Shown piece by piece: positions 7,298 through 16,794 of a stretch of 64,000 nucleotides of DNA. This DNA is from Nocardiopsis metallicus (lineage in GTDB: Bacteria > Actinomycetota > Actinomycetes > Streptosporangiales > Streptosporangiaceae). How positions within the stretch are numbered: position 1 is the stretch's first letter; every line of letters begins with the position of its first letter. Position numbers and translations under genes: made by a program. The stretch lies in the NCBI RefSeq assembly GCF_014201115.1, contig NZ_JACHDO010000001.1:1302001-1366000 (forward strand), read 5' to 3'. Below the pieces are notes generated by a model. It was given only the letters and a program-made list of their open reading frames with translations, did no database searches and was not told the DNA's origin.

Positions 7298-9388
7298 ATG
7301 ACCGACGGAGAGCAGGACGCCAAGGATCGGCTCCTGGAACAGGACCGCACCGACTCCCGGGGCCCGCTGAGCACCGACACCGGCGTCAGGGTGGAGGACA
7401 CCGACAACTCCCTGAGCGTCGGTGAACGCGGGCCCACGATCCTGGAGGACTTCCACGCGCGGGAGAAGATCACCCACTTCGACCACGAGCGCATCCCCGA
7501 ACGGGTCGTGCACGCCAGAGGCGCGGGGGCCTACGGCCACTTCACCCCCTACGAGGACCTCTCCGACCTGACCGCGGCCCACTTCCTCAGCGGGCCCGAC
7601 GTCACCACGCCGGTCTTCGTCCGCTTCTCCACCGTGGCAGGGTCCCGGGGGTCCGCGGACACGGTCCGCGACGTGCGCGGCTTCGCGGTCAAGTTCTACA
7701 CCGAGCAGGGCAACTACGACCTGGTCGGCAACAACATGCCCGTGTTCTTCATCCAGGACGGCATCAAGTTCCCGGACTTCGTGCACGCGGTCAAACCGGA
7801 GCCGCACAACGAGATCCCGCAGGCCCAGTCGGCACATGACACCCTGTGGGACTTCGTCGGTCTGCAACCGGAGACCACCCACATGATCATGTGGCTGATG
7901 TCGGACCGGGCGATCCCGCGCAGCTACCGCACCATGCAGGGCTTCGGCGTGCACACCTTCCGTTTCGTCAACGCCCAGGGCCGGGGGACCTTGGTCAAGT
8001 TCCACTGGAAGCCGCTCCTGGGCACGCACTCGCTGGTGTGGGATGAGGCCCAGCGCATCCAGGGCAAGGACCCCGACTTCAACCGGCGTGACCTGTGGGA
8101 GTCCATCGAACGCGGCCAGTACCCCGAGTGGGAGCTGGGAGTCCAGCTCGTTCCGGAGGAGAACGAGCACGACTTCGACTTCGACCTCCTGGACGCCACC
8201 AAGATCATCCCCGAGGAGCAGGTCCCGGTGCGCCCCGTCGGGAGGCTCGTGCTGGACCGCAACCCGGACAACTTCTTCGCCGAGACCGAACAGGTGGCCT
8301 TCCACACCGCGAACGTGGTCCCGGGGATCGACTTCACCAACGACCCGCTGCTCCAGGCCCGCAACTTCTCCTACCTGGACACTCAACTCCTGCGCCTGGG
8401 CGGATCCAACTTCCAGCAGATCCCGGTCAACCGCCCCGTCAGCCAGGTGAGCAACAACCAGCGCGACGGGTTCGCCCAGCACCGGGTGCACCGCGGCCAG
8501 ACCTCCTACTTCCCGAACTCCCTGGGTGGTGGCTGCCCTGCCCTGGCCGACGAAGGGGTGTACCGGCACTACACGGAGAAAGTCGAGGGGGCCAAGATCC
8601 GCAAGCGGGCGGAGAGCTTCAAGGACCACTACTCCCAGGCCCGGCTGTTCCTGAACAGCCTCGCCGACTGGGAGCGCGAGCACCTGGTGGCCGCCTTCCG
8701 CTTCGAGCTGGGCAAGTGCGAGGAACTCGCGGTGCGCCAGCGGGCGGTGGCCAACCTGGCCCACGTCGACCACGGCCTGGCCGTCGAGGTCGCCGAGGGC
8801 CTGGGCGTGGAGCCGCCCGAGGACGCCGGGGGCGCCCGCCACACCGACGCCTCACCCGCGCTCAGCCAGGCCAACACCGCGTTCGGGGAACTCACCGGAC
8901 GCCAGGTCGCGGTGCTGGTCGACCACGGTGTGGACGGCGCGGACGTCGAGGCCCTACGGGAGTCCCTGGTGGCCGAGGGCGCCGTGGTGGAGGTGCTCGC
9001 CCCGCTGGACGGCTCGGTGCGCACCCGGGAGGGCGGCGTCCTGCCGGTGGACCGTTCCCACACGACCGTCTCCTCGGTCCTCTACGACGCCGTGGCCGTT
9101 CCCGGAGGTGGTGACGCCGCGGCCTCGCTGGCCCGGGACGGCCAGGCCCGACACTTCGTGCTGGAGGCCTACAAGCACGCCAAGGCCATCGCCGCGGTCG
9201 GCGCGGGTACCGCTCTGCTCGCCGGGCCGGGGCTGCCCGAGTCCCTCGGCCAGCCGTCCAGGGACACCGAGAGCGCCCACGGCGTGGTCCGGGCCCCGGC
9301 AGCGGACGAGGGCCTGGTCCGGGAGTTCGCCCGCCTGATCGGAGCGCACCGCGACTGGACCCGGTCGACCGAGGCGGTCTCGGCCTGA
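7298..9388 (+). CDS. katE: Large-subunit monofunctional catalase (HPII type)
   Basis: A 696-aa heme catalase that breaks down hydrogen peroxide in the cytoplasm. The core runs from about residue 30 to 510: catalytic His about 72 in [13 protein letters not shown], Asn about 145 in [10 protein letters not shown], and the proximal heme Tyr about 359 in [12 protein letters not shown]. Residues about 560-690 form the flavodoxin/class-I amidotransferase-like domain typical of clade II catalases. Length is slightly below E. coli HPII (753). The ATG at 7298 follows GAGAAGGGA; the frame is open further up without a ribosome site. It heads a run of stress-type genes on this strand. Confidence 0.95.
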   Translation: MTDGEQDAKDRLLEQDRTDSRGPLSTDTGVRVEDTDNSLSVGERGPTILEDFHAREKITHFDHERIPERVVHARGAGAYGHFTPYEDLSDLTAAHFLSGPDVTTPVFVRFSTVAGSRGSADTVRDVRGFAVKFYTEQGNYDLVGNNMPVFFIQDGIKFPDFVHAVKPEPHNEIPQAQSAHDTLWDFVGLQPETTHMIMWLMSDRAIPRSYRTMQGFGVHTFRFVNAQGRGTLVKFHWKPLLGTHSLVWDEAQRIQGKDPDFNRRDLWESIERGQYPEWELGVQLVPEENEHDFDFDLLDATKIIPEEQVPVRPVGRLVLDRNPDNFFAETEQVAFHTANVVPGIDFTNDPLLQARNFSYLDTQLLRLGGSNFQQIPVNRPVSQVSNNQRDGFAQHRVHRGQTSYFPNSLGGGCPALADEGVYRHYTEKVEGAKIRKRAESFKDHYSQARLFLNSLADWEREHLVAAFRFELGKCEELAVRQRAVANLAHVDHGLAVEVAEGLGVEPPEDAGGARHTDASPALSQANTAFGELTGRQVAVLVDHGVDGADVEALRESLVAEGAVVEVLAPLDGSVRTREGGVLPVDRSHTTVSSVLYDAVAVPGGGDAAASLARDGQARHFVLEAYKHAKAIAAVGAGTALLAGPGLPESLGQPSRDTESAHGVVRAPAADEGLVREFARLIGAHRDWTRSTEAVSA

Positions 9389-9394
9389 GGCCGC

Positions 9395-9408
9395 CGCGGG
9401 GGCCCGCG
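9395..9408 (+). terminator. Possible terminator hairpin after catalase
   Basis: CGCGGG-GG-CCCGCG directly after the catalase stop, flanked by a GGCCGC/GCGGCC pair that can extend the stem. Confidence 0.45.
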
Positions 9409-9483
9409 CTCGTGCGGCCCCGGCCCGATCGGACGGAGTGCTGTACGGCCACGGGGTCTGACGGGACCAGGGAGACAGATGAT

Positions 9484-9504
9484 GTTTACGCGACGGGCGG
9501 TCGG
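9484..9504 (+). promoter_or_regulatory. Candidate stress promoter element, CBS gene
   Basis: GTTTACG-N8-GGTCGG, matching the element before the catalase (7214-7235) in sequence and nearly in spacing. It lies 45 bases before the CBS start. Confidence 0.35.
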
Positions 9505-9548
9505 CTAGTGGACCCAGTGCGAGGCAGTCAACGTGAAGGGAGAAAGCC

Positions 9549-9968
9549 ATGGTGGACAGCATCGCCGAAGTGATGAACTCGAACGTGCGCGCCGTCACCC
9601 CGGACACCACCATTCGGGAGGCCGCCCAGATCATGCGTGACGCCGACATCGGCGACGTGGTGGTCAGCGAATCCGGTCGGCTGCGCGGCGTCCTTACCGA
9701 CCGCGACATCGTCGTGCGGTGTCTGGCCGGGGGAGGGGACCCGGACAGCGCCACGGTGCGGGAGGCCTGCAGCACCGAACTGGTGACGATTCCCCGCCAG
9801 AGCAGTGTCAAGGACGCCGTACACGCCATGCGGACGGCGACCGTGCGTCGCCTTCCGGTCGTCGAGGGTGACGAGGTGGTAGGGGTCGTGACCATGGGCG
9901 ACCTGGCCCGGGTGATCGACGAAGGGTCCGCGCTGGCCGACGTGAGCGCGGCCGAGCCCAACCGCTGA
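9549..9968 (+). CDS. Two-CBS-domain protein
   Basis: A 139-aa protein made of tandem CBS domains (about 7-62 and 74-130). Repeated landmarks are VTPDTTIREAAQIM ... GVLTDRDIV and IPRQSSVKDAVHAM ... GVVTMGDLA. Stand-alone CBS pairs bind adenine nucleotides and act as energy or redox sensors. The ATG has GAAGGGAG upstream. Its place between catalase and the dehydrogenase/pyruvate oxidase genes fits a general-stress role, but no partner can be named. Confidence 0.9.
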   Translation: MVDSIAEVMNSNVRAVTPDTTIREAAQIMRDADIGDVVVSESGRLRGVLTDRDIVVRCLAGGGDPDSATVREACSTELVTIPRQSSVKDAVHAMRTATVRRLPVVEGDEVVGVVTMGDLARVIDEGSALADVSAAEPNR

Positions 9969-10015
9969 GGGCTCCGCAGACCTGCGTCCACCGACCAGAC
10001 CAACCAGGGGACGGC

Positions 10016-10054
10016 GGCGCCCCGCCCGGTAGAAGGGGGCTCGGGCGGGGCGCC
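10016..10054 (+). terminator. Strong hairpin terminator after CBS gene
   Basis: A perfect 13-bp inverted repeat, GGCGCCCCGCCCG and CGGGCGGGGCGCC, around a 13-base loop, 47 bases after the CBS stop. It should separate the CBS transcript from the dehydrogenase. Confidence 0.7.
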
Positions 10055-10117
10055 CGTCCCGTTCCCGGCACACAGCGGAGCACGGACCGGCAGCCGCGAG
10101 CGCATCGGAGGAGAACC

Positions 10118-11302
10118 GTGAGAGCAGTGGTGTGGAACGGCACACGCGACGTCAGGACCGAGAACGTACCCGACCCGCGCCTCGAACAGCCCGACGACGC
10201 CGTCATCAGGGTCACCAGTTCCGGTCTGTGCGGCTCCGACCTGCACTTGTACGAGGTCCTCGGACCGTTCATGAGCCCGGGCGACGTCCTCGGGCACGAA
10301 CCGCTGGGCGTGGTCGAGGAGGTGGGCGCGGACGTCACCTCGCTGGCACCGGGGGAGCGCGTGGTCGTCCCCTTCCAGATCTCCTGCGGGCACTGCGCCA
10401 TGTGTGGGAGCGGCCTGCAGACCCAGTGCGAGAACACCCGGGCCGAGGGCCAGGGGACGGGGGCCAGCATCTACGGCTACAGCTCCCTGTACGGGTCGGT
10501 CCCCGGAGCCCAGGCCGAGTACCTGCGGGTGCCGCGCGCCGACGACAACGCCATCCCGGTCTCCGGCCAGGGGCCGGACGACCGCTTCGTCTTCCTCTCG
10601 GACGTGCTGCCCACCGCCTGGCAGGCCGTGCGGTACGCCGACGTCCCGCGGGGCGGGTCCGTGGCGGTCCTGGGACTGGGGCCCATCGGTGAGATGTGCT
10701 GCCGGGTCGCCCAGCACCTGGGTGCGGGCCGGGTCTTCGGTGTCGACCCGGTGGCCGAGCGGCGCGCCCGCGCCGCCTCACGCGGGGTCGAGGTCTTCGA
10801 CTCCGCCGAGGGAACCGACGACCTGACCGAGCAGATCCGGGACCGCACCGACGGGCGCGGCCCGGACGCGGTGATCGACGCCGTGGGCATGGAGGCCCAG
10901 GGCCACGAATCCGCGAAGTTCGCGCAGCGCATGGCCTCGTTCATGCCCAAGGGCGCGGCTGCCAAGGTGATGGAGACCGCCGGAGTGGACCGCTTGAGCG
11001 CATTCCGGACCGCGATCGACCTCGTACGCCGGGGCGGGACGATCTCGCTGATCGGCGTCTACGGAGGCATGGCCGACCCGCTGCCCATGCTCACGCTCTT
11101 CGACAAGCAGATCCAACTCCGGATGGGACAGGCCAACGTCCGCCACTGGGCGCCCGAGATCCTCCCGCTGCTCGACGATGACGACGTCCTGGGCGTGGAC
11201 GGCTTCGCCACCCACCACGCGTCCCTGGACGAGGCCCCGCGGGCCTACCAGAACTTCCAGGACAAGTCGGCGGGGACCTTCAAGGTCCTCTTCCGGCCCT
11301 GA
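10118..11302 (+). CDS. Zinc-dependent alcohol/formaldehyde dehydrogenase (MDR family)
   Basis: A 394-aa medium-chain dehydrogenase. Catalytic zinc residues are seen in GLCGSDLHLYE (Cys about 39) and GHEPLG (His about 61); the structural-zinc cysteines lie in CGHCAMCGSGLQTQC. The NAD-binding Rossmann fold begins at VAVLGLGPIGEMC. The overall pattern resembles glutathione-independent formaldehyde dehydrogenase and threonine-dehydrogenase-like members that oxidise small alcohols or aldehydes. The GTG start has GGAGGAGAA just upstream. It lies before the ChaB-like and TPP enzyme genes with short gaps, so they may form one transcript. Substrate uncertain. Confidence 0.88.
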   Translation: MRAVVWNGTRDVRTENVPDPRLEQPDDAVIRVTSSGLCGSDLHLYEVLGPFMSPGDVLGHEPLGVVEEVGADVTSLAPGERVVVPFQISCGHCAMCGSGLQTQCENTRAEGQGTGASIYGYSSLYGSVPGAQAEYLRVPRADDNAIPVSGQGPDDRFVFLSDVLPTAWQAVRYADVPRGGSVAVLGLGPIGEMCCRVAQHLGAGRVFGVDPVAERRARAASRGVEVFDSAEGTDDLTEQIRDRTDGRGPDAVIDAVGMEAQGHESAKFAQRMASFMPKGAAAKVMETAGVDRLSAFRTAIDLVRRGGTISLIGVYGGMADPLPMLTLFDKQIQLRMGQANVRHWAPEILPLLDDDDVLGVDGFATHHASLDEAPRAYQNFQDKSAGTFKVLFRP

Positions 11303-11375
11303 ACGAGCCGGAGGCAGCGGTAGAGAACCGCCAAGCGACACAGCAACGGCACAGCACAGACAGGAGTTGAGGACG

Positions 11376-11798
11376 ATGCCGGGAGTGGAGGAACTGCCGG
11401 ACACCCTGCGCAGGTCGCCGAAGAAGGCGCAGCGCACCTGGATCAAGGCGCACGACAACGCCGTCAAGGAGTACGGGGAGGGGGAGCGAGCCCACCGGGT
11501 CGCCTTCGCCGCCCTCAAGCGCGGGTTCGAGAAGGTGGGCGACCACTGGGAGGCCAAGGAGGGCGACGGGAAGGGGCCCTCGGACGAGCAGGCCGAGAAC
11601 CCGCGGGCCGGGAAACGTCCCGGGCCGGACCGGCCCACCGCGGGCGGGGTCGACGCCAACGCCACCAAGGACCACCTCTACGAGCGGGCCAGGCAGCTCG
11701 ACATCCCCGGCCGCTCCCGGATGACCAAGGACGAACTGGTGGAGGCACTGCGGAAGGAGAGCAACCGCCGTACCTCCGGGAGCGGGGGCTCCCGCTGA
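11376..11798 (+). CDS. ChaB-like protein with C-terminal Rho_N/SAP-like motif
   Basis: A 140-aa basic protein. Residues about 1-60 match the ChaB fold (LPDTLRRSPKKAQRTWIKAHDNA, then the AFAALKRGFEK helix). ChaB is named as a cation-transport regulator, but its role is poorly established. A polar linker follows, then a helix-extension-helix motif (KDHLYERARQLDIPG, MTKDELVEALRK) like Rho N-terminal/SAP nucleic-acid-binding motifs. Proteins with this pairing are common in actinobacterial stress loci. The ATG is 73 bases after the dehydrogenase stop, with GTTGAGGACG before it. Confidence 0.8.
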   Translation: MPGVEELPDTLRRSPKKAQRTWIKAHDNAVKEYGEGERAHRVAFAALKRGFEKVGDHWEAKEGDGKGPSDEQAENPRAGKRPGPDRPTAGGVDANATKDHLYERARQLDIPGRSRMTKDELVEALRKESNRRTSGSGGSR

Positions 11799-11864
11799 AC
11801 CGCACGGCACCGGCCGGCGCCGAACGGACGCCGCGGCGCCGGGCCGCCCAGTGGAGGAGGGGAC

Positions 11865-13673
11865 ATGGTCCAGAACGTCGCCAACCACCTGCTGCAACGC
11901 CTGTCCCAATGGGGGGTCACCGAGATCTTCGGCTACCCCGGGGACAGCGTCAACGGCCTGGTCGCCGAGATGGCCGAAGTGGAGGACGGCCCGCGCTTCG
12001 TCCAGAGCCGACACGAGGAGATGTCGGCCTTCGAGGCCGTGGGGTACGCCAAGTTCGGCGGAGGCGTCGGCGTGTGTATGGCCACCGGAGGGCCCGGGGC
12101 CGTCCACCTGCTCAACGGCCTGTACGACGCCAAACTCGACCACGTACCCGTGCTCGCGATCGTCGGACAGGCCAGCCGCAGCGCCATGGGCGGCGCCTAC
12201 CAGCAGGAGATCGACCTGCACAGCCTGTTCAAGGACGTCTCCAGCGCCTTCCTGGAGACCGTCAACGTCCCCGAACAACTCCCCAACGTCCTGGACCGCG
12301 CGGTGCGAACGGCCCTGTCCGAGCGCGCGCCGACCACCGTCATCGTGCCCGCCGACGTCCAGGAACTCGACTACTCGCCTCCGGGTCACGAGTTCAAGCA
12401 CGTCCCCTCCAGCGCCCCCGACCGGCTGGTGGGCGGCGGTACGGTCCTGCCGCCCGACTCCGAACTCGACCGCGCGGCCGAGGTGCTCAACTCCGGGGAA
12501 CGGCTGGCGGTCCTGATCGGCCAGGGCGCCCGAGGCGCCAGCGAGGAGGTGCTGCGACTGGCCGACGCGACCGGCGCGGGTATCGCCAAGGCGCTCCTGG
12601 GCAAGGACGTCCTGCCCGACGACCTACCCCAGGTCACCGGGGCCATCGGCCTGCTGGGCACCCGGCCCTCCTGGGAGCTGATGCGCGACTGCGACACCCT
12701 GCTCATCGTGGGTTCGAACCTGCCCTACTCCCAGTTCCTGCCGCCCTTCGGGCGCCGGGCCGTGGAGATCGACATCGACCCCCGCTTCATCGGCATGCGC
12801 TACCCGACCGAGGTCAACCTCGTGGGCGACGCGGCCAGCACACTGCGTGCGCTGCTGGAGCGCCTCGACACCGGCCCCGAGCTGGCCAAGGGCCGCAAGC
12901 GGTGGCGTGAGACGGTCGAGGAGAACGTGAGCCGCTGGCGGTCGGTCCTGCAAGCCCAGGCCGGGGTGGCCGCCGACCCGGTCAACCCGATGCTCGTGGT
13001 GCACGAGCTCTCCTCCCGGCTGCCCGCCAACGCGGTGGTCACCGCGGACTCGGGCTCGGCCACCAACTGGTACGCCCGCTTCCTGCGCCTGGGCGAGGAC
13101 AACCGCGGCTCCCTGTCCGGGACACTCGCCACGATGGGATGCGCCGTGCCCTACGCCATCGGCGCGAAGTTCGCCGCCCCCCACCGGCCGGCCATCGCTC
13201 TGGTGGGCGACGGCGCCATGCAGATGAACGGCCTGACCGAGCTCCTGACCGCCCGCCGTTACCGGGACCTGTGGCAGAACCCGGGTCTGGTGGTGTGCGT
13301 CCTGCACAACAACGACCTCAACCAGGTCACCTGGGAGCTGCGGGCCATGGCCGGATCACCCAAGACCCCCTACTCACAGGACCTGCCCGAGATGTCCTAC
13401 GCCGACTTCGCCGAATCAGTCGGGCTCGTCGGGATCCGGGTGGACCGGCCCCAGGACGTCGGCCCGGCCTGGGACCGCGCCCTGACCGCGGACCGCCCGG
13501 TCGTCCTCGACGTCCACTGCGACGGCGACGTGCCGCCGATCCCGCCCCAGACCGAGTGGGGCCAGGTCACCGACACGCTCAAGTCCATGCTCGCGGGCGA
13601 CCCCGACCGCACCGGAGTGGCGGCGCGCGGGATCGCCACCAAGGTCCAGGAGTACCTGCCGCACGGGCGCTGA
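11865..13673 (+). CDS. Thiamine-pyrophosphate enzyme, pyruvate oxidase/dehydrogenase (PoxB) type
   Basis: A 602-aa three-domain TPP enzyme. The N-terminal domain holds the activating Glu in RHEEMSAFEAVGYAKF, the central domain is Rossmann-like (about 195-335), and the C-terminal domain carries the TPP/Mg motif GDGAMQMNGLTELL ending HNND. The closest pattern is pyruvate dehydrogenase (quinone)/pyruvate oxidase, which decarboxylates pyruvate to acetate at the membrane. It lacks an obvious C-terminal amphipathic lipid-binding helix; the end is QEYLPHGR. GGAGGAGG precedes the ATG. PoxB is a stationary-phase, stress-induced enzyme in other bacteria, consistent with the neighbours. Confidence 0.88.
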   Translation: MVQNVANHLLQRLSQWGVTEIFGYPGDSVNGLVAEMAEVEDGPRFVQSRHEEMSAFEAVGYAKFGGGVGVCMATGGPGAVHLLNGLYDAKLDHVPVLAIVGQASRSAMGGAYQQEIDLHSLFKDVSSAFLETVNVPEQLPNVLDRAVRTALSERAPTTVIVPADVQELDYSPPGHEFKHVPSSAPDRLVGGGTVLPPDSELDRAAEVLNSGERLAVLIGQGARGASEEVLRLADATGAGIAKALLGKDVLPDDLPQVTGAIGLLGTRPSWELMRDCDTLLIVGSNLPYSQFLPPFGRRAVEIDIDPRFIGMRYPTEVNLVGDAASTLRALLERLDTGPELAKGRKRWRETVEENVSRWRSVLQAQAGVAADPVNPMLVVHELSSRLPANAVVTADSGSATNWYARFLRLGEDNRGSLSGTLATMGCAVPYAIGAKFAAPHRPAIALVGDGAMQMNGLTELLTARRYRDLWQNPGLVVCVLHNNDLNQVTWELRAMAGSPKTPYSQDLPEMSYADFAESVGLVGIRVDRPQDVGPAWDRALTADRPVVLDVHCDGDVPPIPPQTEWGQVTDTLKSMLAGDPDRTGVAARGIATKVQEYLPHGR

Positions 13674-13714
13674 GGGCCCGGCCAACTGCGCTGGCCCCCG
13701 GAAGGTGGTTTCCG

Positions 13715-14206
13715 ATGCCGGATTTTCCCGCCAGGATCCTCATCGCGGACGACGGCTCCCCAGAGGCGGGGAGGGCGATCGACGCGGCGGTGAACCTGGT
13801 CCGGGTCACGGGCGCCGCACTGAGCCTGGTCCACGTCAAGTCACTGGAGCCGGCCGTGGCCGGTACCACCGTAACCCCGGTCCGCGTCGACCAGCTGCGC
13901 GAGCAGGGGGAGGAACTCGTGGGGCGCCGAACCGCCCGGATCGGCGAGTACGGCATCCGACTCGAACACGTCGAGGTCCGACTGGGCAGGAGCATCGAGG
14001 CGACGGTGCTCCGGGCCGCAGCCGATCTCGGCACCGACCTGCTCGTGGTCGGGGCCCGAGGCAGGGGGACGGTTCGGCGCAGGGCGCTGGGCGACCTCTC
14101 CACCCGGCTGGTGGGTGACGCGCCCTGCTCGGTCCTGGTCGTACGCGGGCAGCCGAGCCCGGAACCCGCCCGTGGCCTGCGTGCGTACGGGGACGAGGAC
14201 CACTGA
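13715..14206 (+). CDS. Universal stress protein (UspA family)
   Basis: A 163-aa single-domain Usp. It begins ILIADDGSPEAGRAIDAAVNLV and ends with the ATP-binding loop signature GARGRGTVRRRALGDLSTRLVGDAPCSVLVV (G-x2-G-x9-G-S/T arrangement). This suggests a nucleotide-binding Usp. Its start is 41 bases after the TPP enzyme stop and its end overlaps the leader of the symporter, so it is probably cotranscribed. The role is general stress protection; no specific target is visible. Confidence 0.9.
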   Translation: MPDFPARILIADDGSPEAGRAIDAAVNLVRVTGAALSLVHVKSLEPAVAGTTVTPVRVDQLREQGEELVGRRTARIGEYGIRLEHVEVRLGRSIEATVLRAAADLGTDLLVVGARGRGTVRRRALGDLSTRLVGDAPCSVLVVRGQPSPEPARGLRAYGDEDH

Positions 14207-14218
14207 CGGGAGACCGCT

Positions 14219-15808
14219 GTGCCTGATTTCCAGCTGGGCACGACCGACATCGTCGTCGTCGTGCTGTTCGTGGGGGCGGTCCTGGCCGTCGCCCTGTGGG
14301 TGGGCCGCCGGCAGGAGGGCACCGAGAGCTACTTCCTCGCCGGACGCACCATGGTCTGGCCCGTTGTGGGCTTCTCGCTCTTCGCCACCCAGTTCGGCGG
14401 AACCCAGTACCTGGGGTTGGCCGGTGCGGGGTTCGAGACGGGGATCTCGGTGTGGAACTTCGAGTGGGTGGCCACACTGGTCCTGCTCGTCTTCGCCCTG
14501 CTGATCCTGCCGTTCTACCTGCAGTCCAAGATCACCACCGTCCCGGAGTTCCTGGAGAGGCGCTACGACCGCCGGGCCCGTTACGCCTTCTCCGGGTTCA
14601 CCGTGGTCACCGCCATGCTCCTGGACAGCGCGGGCGCCATGTTCGCCGGCTCGCTGGTGCTGTCCCTGCTCTTCCCCGAAGTCCCCCTGGGCGTGCACAT
14701 CGCCATCATCGCCCTGCTGGGCGGCGGATACGTCCTGGTAGGCGGTCTGAAAGCGGTGATGGTCACCGACACCATCCAGGGCGCGGTGCTGCTTGCGGCC
14801 GGAGCCGCGATCTTCGTGACGGTCTTCGCGCAGTTCGACTTCGACTGGTCGGTGCTGCCCGAGCTCGCCCCCGAGGACGGTTTCACGGTCGCGCCGCCGC
14901 CCGACGACGACTTCCTGCCGTGGCCGGGTGTCTTCACCGGCGCGATCTGGCTTTCCTTCTATGTCTGGGTGACCAACCACATGGTGGTCCAGCGTGTGCT
15001 GGCGGCCAAGAACATCGACCACGGGCGCTGGGGTGCGCTCTTCGCCGGCGCCCTGCAGCTGCCCCTGCTGATCTTCCTGATCTTTCCCGGCATCCTGGGC
15101 CGCGGCGTCTACGAACCCGACGAGGTCCCCGACAGCGACCTGGTCTGGCCCGCCCTGGTGTTCGACTTCATGCCCGTGGGCGTGCGCGGCATCGTGGTGG
15201 CCGCGCTGATCTTCGCTCTGATGTCCACGCTCGACTCGGTGCTCAACGGCGCGGCGAGCCTGGTGGTCAACGACTTCGTCAAGACCCGCGGACGGGAGTT
15301 CACCGAGCGGCAGCTCCTCATGATCGGACGCCTGCTGGTGGGACTGTTCATGCTGGTGGCGGCCCTGTGGGCGCCAGTGATCACGACGTTCTCGGGCATC
15401 GTGGCCTACTTCCAGTCCTTCCTGGGGTACGTCACCATGCCGCTGGTCGTGGTGCTGCTCGGCGGGATCTTCTGGCGCAGGGCCTCCACGGCGGCGGGTG
15501 TGTGGACCCTGGCGGTGGTGCCGTTCGGGTTGGTGGCCTTCTTCGCCGGTGAGGTCTTCGGCCTGTTCGACCTCCAGTTCCTGTACGCCACCGGCATCAT
15601 GTTCCTGCTGAGCGTGGTGGTGTTCGTGGTCGTGACGCTGGCCACCGAAGCCCCCGCGAAGGAGAAGGTCGAGGCGATCACCTGGAGCAGGGCCACCTGG
15701 CTCAAGGAGTCCGAGGACCTGAAGGGGACCCCGTGGTACGGCAACTACCGGGTGCTCGCCCTGATCCTGGGCGCGGTCACCCTCTGTGCCGTGGTCCCCT
15801 TCATCTGA
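14219..15808 (+). CDS. Sodium:solute symporter (SSS family)
   Basis: A 529-aa integral membrane protein with about 13 hydrophobic segments. SSS landmarks are YFLAGRTMVWPVVGFSLFATQFGGTQYLG in the first helices and FALMSTLDSVLNGAASLVVNDF for the Na2-site helix, with the usual Ser/Asp pattern. The GTG start lies 12 bases after the Usp stop, indicating one transcript. Substrates of this family range over sugars, proline, panthothenate and monocarboxylates. With the pyruvate-oxidase-like gene nearby a monocarboxylate or osmolyte is plausible, but this is inference. Confidence 0.88.
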   Translation: MPDFQLGTTDIVVVVLFVGAVLAVALWVGRRQEGTESYFLAGRTMVWPVVGFSLFATQFGGTQYLGLAGAGFETGISVWNFEWVATLVLLVFALLILPFYLQSKITTVPEFLERRYDRRARYAFSGFTVVTAMLLDSAGAMFAGSLVLSLLFPEVPLGVHIAIIALLGGGYVLVGGLKAVMVTDTIQGAVLLAAGAAIFVTVFAQFDFDWSVLPELAPEDGFTVAPPPDDDFLPWPGVFTGAIWLSFYVWVTNHMVVQRVLAAKNIDHGRWGALFAGALQLPLLIFLIFPGILGRGVYEPDEVPDSDLVWPALVFDFMPVGVRGIVVAALIFALMSTLDSVLNGAASLVVNDFVKTRGREFTERQLLMIGRLLVGLFMLVAALWAPVITTFSGIVAYFQSFLGYVTMPLVVVLLGGIFWRRASTAAGVWTLAVVPFGLVAFFAGEVFGLFDLQFLYATGIMFLLSVVVFVVVTLATEAPAKEKVEAITWSRATWLKESEDLKGTPWYGNYRVLALILGAVTLCAVVPFI

Positions 15809-15825
15809 CCCGTCAGAGAGTGCCC

Positions 15826-16680
15826 TCAGCTGCCCTGGATCTCGCCGCCGGTCGGGGTGAGGGTCTCACCCGTGTAGTAGGACGACATGCGCTCACTCGC
15901 GAAGAACACGTAGGAGGGCGCGATCTCGTCCGGATCGGCGGCCCGCCCCATGGGCGCCTGCTTGCCGAAGCCCTCCGCCCCCTGCTCACCGAGCGTGGCC
16001 GGGATGAGCGGCGTCCACACCGGCCCGGGGGCCACACAGTTCACCCTGATGCCCTGGTCCATCAGCACCTGGGAAAGCGACAGGGACAGGTTCATCACGG
16101 CGGACTTGCTGGAGGCGTAGTCGATCAGCGAGTCATTGCCCCTCAGACCGTTGATGGACCCGGTGATGATGATCGAGCCGCCCTCGGACATGTGCGGGAG
16201 CGCCTCACGCACCGTCCAGAAGACCCCCATCACGTTGACGTCGAAGGTCCGCCGCAGCTGCTCGGTGGTCAGGTCGGTGAACTTGTCCACCGGTCTCTGG
16301 GTGGCGGCGTGCTCCACCAGGACGTCGATCCCGCCCAGTTCCTCCACGGCCCGGCGGACCAGGTGCGCGCAGTGCGACTCGTCGGCCAGGTCGCCCCTGA
16401 CCCCCACGGCCCGGCGGCCCTCCTGCTGGACCAGGCCGACGGTGTGCTGGGCCTCGGCGTCCTCGCTGAGGTAGCCGAAGACGACGTCGGCGCCCTCCTT
16501 GGCGAAGGCCACCGCGACGGCCCTGCCGATACCCGAGTCGCCCCCGGTGATCAGCGCTCGTTTGCCCTCCAGAAGCCCTCGGCCCTCATAGCCGCGCATC
16601 TCGTCGCGCGGCTGCGGATCCATGGGTTCGGTCCGCCCCGGGTGTGGCTGGCTCTGCGCTGGTGGCTGCTGATCGTTCAT
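15826..16680 (-). CDS. Short-chain dehydrogenase/reductase (stress-protein 39 type)
   Basis: A 284-aa SDR. The N-terminal extension (MNDQQPPAQSQPHPGRTEPM) is typical of the YghA/general stress protein 39 branch. The cofactor loop is TGGDSGIGRAVA, the active-site Ser lies in IIITGSING and the YxxxK pair in DYASSKSAV. The usual NNAG/NNAA reads VEHAATQ. The branch is NADP-dependent and linked to oxidative and osmotic stress. ATG 16680 has AAGGAAAG upstream. It is convergent with the symporter. Confidence 0.9.
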   Translation of the reverse strand: MNDQQPPAQSQPHPGRTEPMDPQPRDEMRGYEGRGLLEGKRALITGGDSGIGRAVAVAFAKEGADVVFGYLSEDAEAQHTVGLVQQEGRRAVGVRGDLADESHCAHLVRRAVEELGGIDVLVEHAATQRPVDKFTDLTTEQLRRTFDVNVMGVFWTVREALPHMSEGGSIIITGSINGLRGNDSLIDYASSKSAVMNLSLSLSQVLMDQGIRVNCVAPGPVWTPLIPATLGEQGAEGFGKQAPMGRAADPDEIAPSYVFFASERMSSYYTGETLTPTGGEIQGS

Positions 16681-16794
16681 GACTCTCTTTCCTTCGCCTT
16701 GCGGTTCTCCTGTCGTGTCCCCTAACCGCCGGTCTTCGTCCGTACACCTGGTGACCGGCACTGATTCGACACGCGCCACTGGCCGGAGCCCCGG

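Noticed and set aside
6884..8842. 652-codon reverse open frame
   Set aside because: Antisense to the catalase and its leader; no domain and no ribosome site.
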